A stretch of 64,000 nucleotides of DNA. Source: Limnohabitans sp. Rim8 (lineage in GTDB: Bacteria; Pseudomonadota; Gammaproteobacteria; Burkholderiales; Burkholderiaceae_C). Both the position numbers and the translations under genes were made by a program. Positions 7,752 to 16,466 of the stretch are shown one piece after another. Position 1 is the stretch's first letter. Each line of letters starts with the position of its first letter. The notes under the pieces were generated by a model. It was not told the origin of the DNA, searched no databases, and worked only from the letters and a program-made list of their open reading frames with translations. Location of the stretch: the NCBI GenBank assembly GCA_945901045.1, contig CAMDKK010000003.1, positions 1 through 64,000 of the forward strand. The letters are read 5' to 3'.

Positions 7752-8663
7752 ATGCCACAAAATGCCTTTGTCTTACAGTCGGAAATCGAGCTTAGAACGG
7801 GCTTTGGCGTTGAACAACTCCGTAAGTGGCGTCAACGATTTGGCTTTCCCCCAGCGCAATATGACGCAGGTGGAAGGGCTATTTATTCACGCGACACTGT
7901 GGACAGGCTCTTGGTGATCAAGCGCTTGCTAGAAGCAGGGTTTCGTCCTGGTCAAGTCGTAGCTCAGACTTCAGCTGAAAATTTAAGACTTACCGCTGAC
8001 CTGAACCTATTGAAACCTGAGGTAGAACGCTCAGAATCCACAAATGCTTTGATCAGCCTACTCAGCCAGCACGACAGCGAGGCCTTTAAGGCCTTGCTTG
8101 TCAAGCAACGCGCCAAGCTGAGTATGTTGGACTTTGTCCAACATACGATCGCGCCACTGATGATTGGTATTGGAGATGCCTGGGCTAGCGGTGAAATTGA
8201 TGTGTACCACGAACACCTTTGCTCCTCAATGATCGAGCGCTATCTGATTGCAGAAACACTCAAATCAAAACCTCAGCTTGCTTTTCCAGTTTTCTTATTT
8301 GCCTTGCCCCCCGGTGAACGCCACGAACTGGGCTTGCTGATGGTAGAAACTGTGATGGCAGAGGCGGGTGCTTACATCGTGAACGTTGGAACCGATATTC
8401 CAATGAACAGTTTGAGGCTTGCGGCCACAGATTGCAAAGCCGATGTTGTGGTACTGACATTCAGTTTTTCGTATCCGCTGCGAGATGTAGTGCCAACGCT
8501 GGCGCATTTGAGGCGTTTACTGCCTCAGAGTATGCTGATCTGGGCAGGCGGGGCTGGTTTGGTGAATGTCAAGCGCGCGCCAAAGGGCGTGCGAATAATT
8601 CATAATTTTGACGAAGCAATTGCAGGTCTGGGTGAGTTGGTGAAGGCTGGTCAACTTCAGTGA
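7752..8663 (+). CDS. MerR-type, B12-binding photoreceptor regulator (CarH/LitR-like)
   Basis: Transcription factor of about 303 residues. It has a MerR-type winged-helix domain (residues about 8-75), a helical-bundle B12-cap domain and a C-terminal B12-binding domain. The CarH signature residues are all visible: W144 and E154-H155 in WASGEIDVYHEH, which cap adenosylcobalamin, and the ExHxxG motif E189-H191-G194 in GERHELG, whose His is the lower cobalt ligand. CarH/LitR proteins repress carotenoid and photoprotection genes in the dark; light breaks the Co-C bond and releases DNA. The ATG at 7752 was preferred to the TTG at 7746. It is divergent from the AerR-like gene. crtI, sodC and the ChaN-like gene nearby are plausible targets, by inference. 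Confidence 0.88.
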   Translation: MPQNAFVLQSEIELRTGFGVEQLRKWRQRFGFPPAQYDAGGRAIYSRDTVDRLLVIKRLLEAGFRPGQVVAQTSAENLRLTADLNLLKPEVERSESTNALISLLSQHDSEAFKALLVKQRAKLSMLDFVQHTIAPLMIGIGDAWASGEIDVYHEHLCSSMIERYLIAETLKSKPQLAFPVFLFALPPGERHELGLLMVETVMAEAGAYIVNVGTDIPMNSLRLAATDCKADVVVLTFSFSYPLRDVVPTLAHLRRLLPQSMLIWAGGAGLVNVKRAPKGVRIIHNFDEAIAGLGELVKAGQLQ

Positions 8664-8714
8664 ACCGTTGGCACAGAAATCGCGCCCGATCGGATAAGGC
8701 GCCTTCCCCGCGGC

Positions 8715-9287
8715 TCAATGCTCGGTATTGCCTTTGTGTTTAAGGGCGTGGGTTCGCTCGGAAATACTGTCCATGTAGGCAAAGAGGACGCCAGAAATAA
8801 CAAGAACAACATGAATCCCGACTTTCCAAGCAATGGCCTGATCAGCCTCTGACCAGATCGCGGGCGTATCGCCTCCGCTCTTCAGGAGGACGCCGAGATT
8901 CACGAAGCCCTTCAGCAGTTCGATTGCAGAGATGGCAACGATAGATGCAATCACTTTGATTTTCAAGCCGGCGAAATCCACCTGACCCATCCATTCGGGC
9001 CGGTCTTCATGTCCTTCCGTGTTGATTTTGGAAACAAAATTTTCGTATCCGCTGAATATCACAATCAGGAGTAAGTTGGCCACCAGGGAGAGATCGACCA
9101 GGGCCAAGACAGCCAACACCACTTCACTCTCGCTGGCAGCGAAAATATGGGGAATAACGTGGATCAGTTCTTGCCCGAACTTCACCAACAACATACCAAT
9201 ACCGATCACGAGTCCAAGGTAAAACGGTGCCAGCAGCCACCGGCTGTTGAAAATCAAGACTTCTAACAAGTGTTCAATGGCTTTCAT
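8715..9287 (-). CDS. UPF0114 (YqhA) family membrane protein
   Basis: Inner-membrane protein of 190 residues with about four hydrophobic segments. It matches the UPF0114/TIGR00645 family in length and in N-terminal pattern (EHLLEVLIFNSRWLLAPFYLGL) and in the middle motif VDLSLVANLLLIVIFSGYENFVS. The family is widespread in proteobacteria and its function is unknown. It is a single gene, convergent with the CarH/LitR-like gene and followed in the opposite direction by a 187-base gap in which I see nothing. Confidence 0.88.
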   Translation of the reverse strand: MKAIEHLLEVLIFNSRWLLAPFYLGLVIGIGMLLVKFGQELIHVIPHIFAASESEVVLAVLALVDLSLVANLLLIVIFSGYENFVSKINTEGHEDRPEWMGQVDFAGLKIKVIASIVAISAIELLKGFVNLGVLLKSGGDTPAIWSEADQAIAWKVGIHVVLVISGVLFAYMDSISERTHALKHKGNTEH

Positions 9288-9474
9288 GCAGGTTCCTGGT
9301 GAATATGTGAAAAATTAAAGAGGGTATTCTGTACGAGATTATCCTCAAAACGAATTGAGACTGAACATAAAAAATAATCCACCCCAGCAGTTCAATCAGT
9401 CAGTGCAACAAATACCCGTTGTTTCTTGTGTTCTATTCAGTTCACATGCGAGGTCATGGTTTTCTTGCTGAAGT

Positions 9475-10104
9475 TCAAGTTTCCTCGGCGACACGCTCAA
9501 GTTTTCTGCTCAGGATCCATGACAGCACGAGGAAAACAATCAGCATGACCATGCCAAGACCAGAAAAAGCATCGCTCAAGAGCTTCTCCGAGATTTGGCC
9601 AAACGCATGGCCAGCCGAAAGAATTGCACCAGACCAAAGTCCAGCTGCGACGAAATTGAACGCCAGGAATGTGGGCCAGGGTAGTCGTGACATTCCGTAG
9701 GCAAAACCGGCAACGCCCCGAATGCCGTGCGGATAGCGATGAAACAGAATAAGCCAGACATAGTAGCGATCGACCAAGCGCACCACGATCTGGCTGGTGC
9801 GGTGAAGCCGTGGAAAAGGCGACAGCCATTGGTTGCCGAAAGTGCGTCCGATCCAGAAGCGGATCGTATCCCCCAGAAAACTGCCGGCCCAGACGACTGC
9901 GATGAGGGTATCAAGATGAAGAGAGCCAGAACTGGAGGCATAACCGGCAAACAGTGTGAGCAACAAGCTATGCGAAGCAGCGAACGCAAAGATCAAACCA
10001 TAAGCCTCATCACCGTGCAGGCGCAACAATTCAAGGAACGAGGCGAGATCGGTTGGAAAGATCAATGGTGAATTGCAGATTACCAAAATCTCATCATAAC
10101 GCAC
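9475..10104 (-). CDS. DedA/VTT-domain family membrane protein
   Basis: Integral membrane protein of about 209 residues with the VTT/SNARE-associated domain of the DedA family. Visible signatures are GSFLGDTIRFWIGRTFG and the re-entrant motif HRYPHGIRGVAGFAYGMSRLPW, which keeps the essential Gly-x-Arg. DedA proteins support membrane lipid scrambling and proton-motive-force homeostasis, including recycling of undecaprenyl phosphate carriers. The only in-frame start giving a full domain is a GTG at 10104, so the N-terminus is uncertain by a few residues. It stands alone ahead of the divergent oxidase operon; the 260 bases between them are AT-rich and presumably hold the oxidase promoter. Confidence 0.85.
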   Translation of the reverse strand: MRYDEILVICNSPLIFPTDLASFLELLRLHGDEAYGLIFAFAASHSLLLTLFAGYASSSGSLHLDTLIAVVWAGSFLGDTIRFWIGRTFGNQWLSPFPRLHRTSQIVVRLVDRYYVWLILFHRYPHGIRGVAGFAYGMSRLPWPTFLAFNFVAAGLWSGAILSAGHAFGQISEKLLSDAFSGLGMVMLIVFLVLSWILSRKLERVAEET

Positions 10105-10365
10105 CTACTTTTCATTCCCTTTTTGCGTGTCATGGCTGTTACACGCTTTGTCCAATGAATGATCTGCCTGTCGCGTTCTAGCTCGTGAGTTAATTTTTTT
10201 TAATGCCTAGCACTATTGAGAACAATACTGCACGGGGTAAATACTTATAGATATTATTATTGATAATTGATTGAATCACTCATTGAATGTCTCATAACAG
10301 CAAAGTGAGCCTAAGTAGATTCTTAGTGTTTCCTAAGCAAGTTGAAACTTGGAGTGAGAATTGAC

Positions 10366-11724
10366 ATGACAATTGCAATCGTCTTGGTGTTGTTGGTACT
10401 TGGATCACTGATCTTCCATTACCTGAGTCCATGGTATTTCACACCCATCGCTTCCAACTGGAAGGGCATGGACGATACGATTGAACTTACCTTTGCGATT
10501 ACCGGACTGGCTTTTGTAGCTGTCAATCTTTTCGTTGCCTATTGCATTGTCAAGTTCAGAGCTAAGCAGGGTGTGCGAGCTGCTTACCAGCCTGAAAACA
10601 AAAAGTTAGAGTGGTGGTTAATTGGTGTCACAACTGTGGGCGTAGCTGCAATGCTCGCTCCGGGTTTGATTATCTGGGCCAATTTTGTTTCCGTACCCGC
10701 AGATGCTCACCTGGTTGAGGCGGTTGGACAGCAATGGCATTGGCAATACCGACTACCTGGTAAAGACGGCAAGCTTGGCGTCGTGAATGCCAAGCACATC
10801 AATGATGCTAATCCGTTTGGAATGGATCAAGCGGACGCAAATGGGCATGACGATATTTTGATCTCAAGCCAAGAGCTGCATTTGCAAATCGGCAAGCCTG
10901 TCAAGATCTTGTTGCGCTCGATTGACGTATTACACAACTTCGCGGTACCCCAGTTCCGAGCCAAAATGGATTTGGTGCCGGGCATGGTTACCTACGTCTG
11001 GCTAACCCCCACCCGAGCAGGTAAGTTTGACCTCTTGTGCAATGAGTTGTGCGGTGTTGGTCACTTTGTCATGCGCGGTGTTGTTGTGGTGGAAGAAGAG
11101 GCTGCTTATCAAACTTGGTTGGGTCGACAGACCACCTTTGCTGACAACTTGGCTAAACCCAGCGGAGACAAAATCCTTGGCAAAACCCTTTACACCGCTT
11201 GTGCTGCTTGCCACGGAGCTCAGGGGGAAGGTAATCCGTTGCTCCATGCACCAAAGTTGGCTGGCCAGGGCGATTGGTATTTGCAGAGGCAACTGGGTTA
11301 TTTCAAGCATGGCATACGCGGAAGCAATGACCGGGATGAGTATGGCAAGTTGATGGCACCGATGGCATCCATGCTGGTAGACGATGCAGCCATCGCAAAC
11401 GTCAGCGCATTCATCATGTCGCTGCCCGATACGGTTGCACCGACTACTGTAAAAGGCAATGCCAGCAATGGAAAGACCTTGTATGTCTCAACCTGTGCAG
11501 CATGCCACGGTCAGTCAGGACAAGGTGTTCGGTTGATGCAGGCGCCCAAACTCAAGGGTGTGAACGATTGGTATTTGGCAACCCAGTTGAAAAACTTCAA
11601 GCAAGGGTCTCGCGGTGGCCATCCAATGGATGAATACGGACCGCAAATGGCTTTAATGGCCTCCATATTGAAAGATGAGCAGGCTATCAACGATTTGGTG
11701 GCTTATATCAATGTGCTGCCCTGA
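10366..11724 (+). CDS. coxB: Cytochrome c oxidase subunit II with two fused cytochrome c domains
   Basis: Subunit II of an aa3/caa3-type oxidase, about 452 residues, membrane-anchored by two N-terminal helices with the rest periplasmic. The CuA ligands are complete: H190 (VLHNF) and the C225-x-E227-x-C229-x3-H233-x2-M236 cluster in CNELCGVGHFVM. Two CxxCH haem c sites follow, at about 279-283 and 377-381, each in a class I cytochrome c domain (CAACHGAQGEGN, CAACHGQSGQGV). Most caa3 enzymes carry one such domain, so the double fusion is notable. The ATG at 10366 has GGAG 11 bases upstream; a TTG at 10342 is less likely. It is the first gene of an eight-gene oxidase operon and would accept electrons from soluble or membrane cytochrome c. 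Confidence 0.93.
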   Translation: MTIAIVLVLLVLGSLIFHYLSPWYFTPIASNWKGMDDTIELTFAITGLAFVAVNLFVAYCIVKFRAKQGVRAAYQPENKKLEWWLIGVTTVGVAAMLAPGLIIWANFVSVPADAHLVEAVGQQWHWQYRLPGKDGKLGVVNAKHINDANPFGMDQADANGHDDILISSQELHLQIGKPVKILLRSIDVLHNFAVPQFRAKMDLVPGMVTYVWLTPTRAGKFDLLCNELCGVGHFVMRGVVVVEEEAAYQTWLGRQTTFADNLAKPSGDKILGKTLYTACAACHGAQGEGNPLLHAPKLAGQGDWYLQRQLGYFKHGIRGSNDRDEYGKLMAPMASMLVDDAAIANVSAFIMSLPDTVAPTTVKGNASNGKTLYVSTCAACHGQSGQGVRLMQAPKLKGVNDWYLATQLKNFKQGSRGGHPMDEYGPQMALMASILKDEQAINDLVAYINVLP

Positions 11725-11771
11725 ACGGGCTTTGACATGACAGTTAGACGAATCTCAAAAAAGGATATCTG

Positions 11772-13535
11772 ATGGAAAACATGGCACATGATGAATCCGC
11801 TGACGTTGGACCCTCAGAGGTTGCGGAGATGGAGCTCTACCATCCGAAAACATTTTTAGGCAAGTACATCTGGAGCCAAGACGCGAAGGTGATTGCGATC
11901 CAATACGCTGTCACCGCTATTTCTATTGGGCTGGTAGCCTTGGTCTTGTCTTGGATGATGAGGCTTCAACTGGCCTATCCCAATAGTTTCTCGTTTATAG
12001 ACCCCAGCAACTATCTTCAGGCCGTCACCATGCACGGCATGATCATGGTTGTTTATTTATTGACCGCCTTGTTTCTGGGAGGGTTTGGCAACTATCTGAT
12101 TCCTTTGATGGTGGGTGCTCGCGACATGGTCTTTCCGTATCTCAATATGTTGAGTTTTTGGATATACCTTTTCGCCGTGATTCTTCTGGTGATTAGTTTT
12201 TTTGTGCCAGGTGGGCCCACCGGGTCGGGTTGGACCCTGTACCCGCCGCAGGCCATTTTACCTGGCACCCCGGGGGCAACCTGGGGCATTATTCTTATGC
12301 TGGTATCTCTGGCATTTTTCATCATTGGTTTTACCATGGGCGGCCTGAATTATGTCGTCACTATTTTGCAAGCTCGCACCCGGGGCATGACTTTGATGCG
12401 CATGCCATTGACCATATGGGGCATATTTGTTGCAACCATTTTGGCCTTGCTTGCCTTTCCGGCTTTGTTTGTCAGCGCGGTGATGATGTTGTTTGACTTG
12501 TTGTTAGGCACCAGTTTCTTTATGCCTGCACTGGTATCAATGGGAAAGCAAGCCAGTTATACCGGTGGTAGTCCCTTGCTGTTCCAGCATCTGTTCTGGT
12601 TTTTTGGTCACCCCGAGGTCTACATTGTTGCCTTGCCTGCATTTGGCATTGTCTCGGACCTTCTAAGTGTTCATGCCAGAAAGAATATTTTTGGTTACCG
12701 AATGATGGTCTGGGCAATCGTCGGCATTGGCGTTCTCAGTTTCTTTGTCTGGGCCCACCATATGTATGTCAGTGGCATGAATCCTTATTTCGGATTCTTC
12801 TTTGCCACTACTACCTTGATCATTGCCATTCCCACTGCTTTGAAAGTTTATAACTGGGTCCTGACGCTTTGGCAGGGCAGTATTCATCTCACGGTACCCA
12901 TGCTATTTGCCATAGGTTTTATCTTCGCATTTCTGCACGGCGGCTTGACCGGCTTGTTCTTGGGTAACGTAAGCGTCAGCGTTCCACTGTCGGACACCAT
13001 GTTTGTGGTGGCCCATTTCCACATGGTCATGGCGGTGGCTCCCGTCATGGTGGTGCTTGGCGCGATTTACCATTGGTACCCCAAAATTACGGGGCGCATG
13101 ATGCACGAAGGCATGGGCAAGATTCATTTCTGGACCACCTTTTTGGGCACCTACGCGATTTATCTACCCATGCACTACTTGGGATTTTTAGGTGTACCAA
13201 GACGGTATTTTTCAGTCGAGGGGACAAATTTTATTCCAGCTTCAGCGCACGATTTAAACATCGGAATCACTTTAGCTGCTTTGTTTGTGGGGGCTTTCCA
13301 ACTGCTCTTTTTGTATAACTTATTTTGGAGTTATTTCAAAGGCAAACCCTCGGGGCCTAACCCTTGGAATGCAACCACACTTGAATGGCAGACCTCTGAG
13401 ACGCCGCCTATACATGGTAATTTTGGACCTGAATTACCGAAGGTCTATCGCTGGGCTTACGACTTCAGTGTGCCCGGCGTCGCTGCTGACTTCATACCGC
13501 AAAATGTGGCGCCGCACGACGTCAAGCGTGTTTAA
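11772..13535 (+). CDS. ctaD: Cytochrome c oxidase subunit I
   Basis: Catalytic subunit of 587 residues with 12 or more membrane helices, carrying haem a, haem a3 and CuB. It is of the A1 type: the D-channel entrance GARDMVFPYLN keeps Asp and the first Asn, and the proton-loading Glu is in FFGHPEVYIVALP. The CuB histidines lie in GHPEVY and WAHHMYVSGMNP, and the haem ligands in THHMH-like AVTMHGMIMVV and VAHFHMVMA. A ribosome site AAGGA precedes the ATG. The gap from coxB is 47 bases and the next gene follows at once. Reduces oxygen to water and pumps protons. Confidence 0.96.
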   Translation: MENMAHDESADVGPSEVAEMELYHPKTFLGKYIWSQDAKVIAIQYAVTAISIGLVALVLSWMMRLQLAYPNSFSFIDPSNYLQAVTMHGMIMVVYLLTALFLGGFGNYLIPLMVGARDMVFPYLNMLSFWIYLFAVILLVISFFVPGGPTGSGWTLYPPQAILPGTPGATWGIILMLVSLAFFIIGFTMGGLNYVVTILQARTRGMTLMRMPLTIWGIFVATILALLAFPALFVSAVMMLFDLLLGTSFFMPALVSMGKQASYTGGSPLLFQHLFWFFGHPEVYIVALPAFGIVSDLLSVHARKNIFGYRMMVWAIVGIGVLSFFVWAHHMYVSGMNPYFGFFFATTTLIIAIPTALKVYNWVLTLWQGSIHLTVPMLFAIGFIFAFLHGGLTGLFLGNVSVSVPLSDTMFVVAHFHMVMAVAPVMVVLGAIYHWYPKITGRMMHEGMGKIHFWTTFLGTYAIYLPMHYLGFLGVPRRYFSVEGTNFIPASAHDLNIGITLAALFVGAFQLLFLYNLFWSYFKGKPSGPNPWNATTLEWQTSETPPIHGNFGPELPKVYRWAYDFSVPGVAADFIPQNVAPHDVKRV

Positions 13536-13547
13536 GTGCGCTCAGCC

Positions 13548-14204
13548 ATGAACATCATTCATCAGTTGACCGCCAAGCCTTGGGAAGCCACGGCCGAGTT
13601 ACCTTTGCTTCTACAACATTCCAATCAACAGAATAAGCGGGTTGCGCTCAAAGTATTTTTGGGCGTCGTCACCGTTTTATTCATGCTGTTGATCGTGGCG
13701 TATGCCGGACGGATGGCCTACGAAGATTGGCGGCCTGCTCCACAAATCAAATTGATGTGGGCCAATACAGGGGTGCTGTTTCTGGGCAGCTTGGGTTTGG
13801 AATTGGCTAAGTACGCTGTCAGGCGTGGTCAACAAAAGCTGCTGCAGAGAAGTCTTTTGGCTGCAGGACTGTGCACCTTCATGTTCTTGTTGGGCCAGGC
13901 TCAAGCTTGGCGTGAACTTGGCGCCTTGGTCTTTTTTGATGTGACCAACCCTGCTATTGCTTTTTTCTATCTGATCACGGGTTTGCATGGACTGCATTTG
14001 ATTGGTGGTTTGGTCGTCTGGGGCCAAACCCTGGCCCGATTGTGGGGAGGTTTTGAGCTAGAAAAAGTTCGCCACAGTGTTGAGCTGTGTACCCTCTACT
14101 GGCACTTTTTGTTGTTGGTCTGGATCGTACTTTTCGGCCTGTTGTTCACAGGGAACAACTTAGATGAATTGATGATTATTTGCGGAATAAAAGGAAGGAC
14201 CTGA
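13548..14204 (+). CDS. Cytochrome c oxidase subunit III-like protein (first of two)
   Basis: Membrane protein of about 218 residues in the subunit III fold, with about five hydrophobic segments and the hallmark GLHGLHLIGGLVVW and TLYWHFLLLVWIVLF stretches. It differs from a standard subunit III: the usual HFVD of the last helix is HFLL, and the usual Glu in the mid-helix Q-x-x-E motif is absent (GQAQAWREL). It is followed at two bases by a second, more typical subunit III. Pairs of III-like proteins are known from the alternative coxMNOP-type oxidases of Bradyrhizobium, which this operon resembles. The ATG at 13548 was preferred to the GTG at 13536 that abuts the ctaD stop. Confidence 0.82.
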   Translation: MNIIHQLTAKPWEATAELPLLLQHSNQQNKRVALKVFLGVVTVLFMLLIVAYAGRMAYEDWRPAPQIKLMWANTGVLFLGSLGLELAKYAVRRGQQKLLQRSLLAAGLCTFMFLLGQAQAWRELGALVFFDVTNPAIAFFYLITGLHGLHLIGGLVVWGQTLARLWGGFELEKVRHSVELCTLYWHFLLLVWIVLFGLLFTGNNLDELMIICGIKGRT

Positions 14205-14205
14205 T

Positions 14206-14931
14206 ATGTCACACCCTGTTTCGACAATACCCATTCACTCGCCCGTCTTGGAGCCCGGTATGAAGGGCCTTGTCAGTGACTGGTCCTCCGATCAACAGTC
14301 GTTCAAGAAGGTTCCATGGGGTAAAACCATGATGTGGATTTTTTTGGTCAGCGACACCTTTATATTCAGTATTTTCTTGATTTCGTACATGACCGTGCGA
14401 ATGTCAACTCCCGATGCTTGGCCTAATTCAAGCGAGGTGTTTGCATTGACGATTGGCGGTAAGGAAATCCCTTTGATCCTGATTGCGTTGATGACCTTCA
14501 TACTCATCACCAGCAGTGGAACCATGGCCATGGCCGTCAATTATGGCTACCGCAAAGACCGACGAACCACCTTTGTGCTGCTGATGATCACCGCCCTACT
14601 GGGAGCTTCATTTGTAGGCATGCAGGCATTCGAGTGGACAAAGTTAATTACCGAAGAGGGGATTCGGCCTTGGGGCAATCCTTTGGGTGCTGCGCAATTT
14701 GGATCCGTCTTTTTTATGGTCACTGGATTTCACGGTACCCATGTCTCCATAGGCGTCATTTTGTTATGGATCTTTGCCTACAAGGTCTGGCGTGGCGATT
14801 TAGAACACGAACGGCCTGGTTTTCTGACGGGTCGTAAGGGTGGCTATGAAACGATAGAAATCGTCGGTTTGTACTGGCACTTTGTCGACTTGGTCTGGGT
14901 CTTTATTTTTGCGTTTTTCTATCTTTGGTAA
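14206..14931 (+). CDS. Cytochrome c oxidase subunit III (second of two)
   Basis: Subunit III of 241 residues with about seven hydrophobic segments. It keeps the conserved features that the preceding paralogue lacks: the helix Glu in GMQAFEWTKLI, the GFHGTHVSIGVILL histidine region and YWHFVDLVWVFIFAFFYLW at the C-terminus. Subunit III stabilises proton uptake through the D channel and binds lipid. A strong AAGGAAGG ribosome site lies just before the ATG, and the subunit IV-like gene starts ten bases after its stop. Confidence 0.92.
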   Translation: MSHPVSTIPIHSPVLEPGMKGLVSDWSSDQQSFKKVPWGKTMMWIFLVSDTFIFSIFLISYMTVRMSTPDAWPNSSEVFALTIGGKEIPLILIALMTFILITSSGTMAMAVNYGYRKDRRTTFVLLMITALLGASFVGMQAFEWTKLITEEGIRPWGNPLGAAQFGSVFFMVTGFHGTHVSIGVILLWIFAYKVWRGDLEHERPGFLTGRKGGYETIEIVGLYWHFVDLVWVFIFAFFYLW

Positions 14932-14940
14932 GGAGAACCT

Positions 14941-15267
14941 ATGTCTGAAGCAGAAAATCAACAGCACCCGATAGGCATCTATCTCAAAATTTGGTTGCTT
15001 CTTTTCGTATTAAGTACAGCCTCTTATATGGTTGATTACTTTCATGTGCAAGGCTACCTGCGCTGGTCCCTGATCATTGTCTTTATGCTGTTAAAAGCCG
15101 GCTTGATCGTTGCCGTGTTCATGCACATGATGTGGGAGCGATTGGCCTTCGTTTATGCCATTTTGCTGCCGCCCCTTTTGATCCTAACTTTCATCGGCAT
15201 CGGGGCACTGGAAGCTGACTATACGTTCCTAACGCGCGGGGTATTTTTCTTCAAGAGTGCGCTGTAA
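14941..15267 (+). CDS. Cytochrome c oxidase subunit IV-like (CtaF/CoxD-type) membrane protein
   Basis: Small protein of 108 residues with three hydrophobic segments and the pattern IWLLLFVLSTASYMVDYF ... KAGLIVAVFMHMMWERL. The K-A-x-L-I-x-x-x-F-M-H-x-x motif is that of prokaryotic subunit IV (COX4_pro family), a small accessory subunit. A ribosome site AAGGAG precedes it. It sits in its usual place, straight after subunit III. Confidence 0.88.
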   Translation: MSEAENQQHPIGIYLKIWLLLFVLSTASYMVDYFHVQGYLRWSLIIVFMLLKAGLIVAVFMHMMWERLAFVYAILLPPLLILTFIGIGALEADYTFLTRGVFFFKSAL

Positions 15268-15330
15268 AAAAGAAAAGTCAATCTAGAAAAATCTTTATCT
15301 CACTGGAATTCAGTAATTGGAAAGTCACAC

Positions 15331-15837
15331 ATGGCAAAAAAAAGTTACGTTGTACACACCACGGTAATTACTGGTTTTTTTATGGGCGTTTCCTTGTTTG
15401 CCTATCTCCTCATATCGCATCATCTGAGCATGTCAAATCAGGTCACGCACAGCCGCGACGGTTTGCTTAGCAATGGACTCAGTGTGCTTGAGCGTATCAA
15501 ACCGGTTGGAAAGGTTGTCATGGAGTTGCCAGCAGAAATTCCTGTAACTAACGCATCAATAAGCACTGGCAAACTTATACGCGATGGTGCTCAGGTTTAT
15601 GACCAAAGTTGTGCCGCTTGTCATTCTTCAGGGATTGCAGGCGCACCCAAACTAGGAGATCAGGTGCAGTGGAAGGCACGCGTGGCTAAAGGTACCCAGG
15701 TTCTTTATGTCAATGCTCTTAATGGGACAAGTAGTTCGGCTGGTGTTATGCCCGCAAAGGGTGGTAATGCTTCTTTGAGTGATACCGAAGTGAAGGCCGC
15801 TGTTGACTATATCGTTGCCAAGGCAAAGACAAATTAG
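15331..15837 (+). CDS. Membrane-anchored cytochrome c (c5-like)
   Basis: Protein of 168 residues with one N-terminal membrane anchor (VITGFFMGVSLFAYLLIS), a linker of about 50 residues, and a class I cytochrome c domain. The haem-binding CAACH is preceded by YDQSC and followed by SSGIAGAPKLGD; the axial Met is in GVMPAKGG. This arrangement matches cytochrome c5-type electron carriers. Within the oxidase operon it is likely an electron donor to, or a companion of, the diheme subunit II. It lies 63 bases after the subunit IV-like gene. Confidence 0.88.
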   Translation: MAKKSYVVHTTVITGFFMGVSLFAYLLISHHLSMSNQVTHSRDGLLSNGLSVLERIKPVGKVVMELPAEIPVTNASISTGKLIRDGAQVYDQSCAACHSSGIAGAPKLGDQVQWKARVAKGTQVLYVNALNGTSSSAGVMPAKGGNASLSDTEVKAAVDYIVAKAKTN

Positions 15838-15868
15838 GCTGTGGCTTGTTTTTAACTGGGGGTGTCGT

Positions 15869-16429
15869 ATGAAGCTAAAAAGAAGTTATTTTACGGGTCC
15901 GAGTTTGGACGATTTAGAGATTTTTGAAGAGCAACTTGAGGCTGCTGGTATTTCTACACCTCAAATTCATGTGTTGAGCTTGGATGACAAGAGATTGTCA
16001 GATCATCCACACTTGCATGAAGTCCAATCATTCATGAAGCAAGATGTCGTGCACAAGTCGATACTGGGCGCGGTGATCGGGAGCGTCTTGTCCATGATGA
16101 TGATCTTGATGACATTCAGCTTTGAACTGGTGAGCACATCTGAGGGCTGGATGCCAATTTTTTTCCTTTCTGTTGTCATATTAGGCTTTAGCACTTGGCT
16201 GGGCGGCTTTATTGGGATTCAGACGCCTAACTATAAGTTTGCTCGATTTGAAAAAATTTTAGCGGAAGACAGTCATGTTTTTTTCGTCGATCTAGCGCCT
16301 GATCAGGAAAAAATTCTGGAGCAAATTCTAAAACTTCACCCCAATTTAGATCGGGCAGGAACGGAAGATGGTCCCCCTTACTGGCTGGTGAGCCTGCAGA
16401 TCAAAGTGGGAATGATTCGTCACTCATAG
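15869..16429 (+). CDS. Conserved hypothetical membrane protein of the oxidase operon
   Basis: About 186 residues. I do not recognise a named family. The N-terminal 75 residues are soluble and rich in charged residues ([17 protein letters not shown]). Two hydrophobic segments follow (about 78-98 and 108-130), the second rich in Gly and Trp ([18 protein letters not shown]). The tail resembles a small alpha/beta sensing domain ([19 protein letters not shown] ... [11 protein letters not shown]). The ATG at 15869 was chosen because it lies after the cytochrome stop; an upstream frame start at 15803 is inside that gene. Its place between the cytochrome c and ctaB suggests a role in oxidase assembly or regulation, but this is inference. 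Confidence 0.75.
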   Translation: MKLKRSYFTGPSLDDLEIFEEQLEAAGISTPQIHVLSLDDKRLSDHPHLHEVQSFMKQDVVHKSILGAVIGSVLSMMMILMTFSFELVSTSEGWMPIFFLSVVILGFSTWLGGFIGIQTPNYKFARFEKILAEDSHVFFVDLAPDQEKILEQILKLHPNLDRAGTEDGPPYWLVSLQIKVGMIRHS

Positions 16430-16466
16430 GTGCAGAAGTATTGTCAACCTCTATCAAATTCAATTT

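Noticed and set aside
10268-10278. TGATTGAATCA palindrome before the oxidase operon as an FNR/Anr box
   Set aside because: The spacing does not match TTGAT-N4-ATCAA, and there is no other support.
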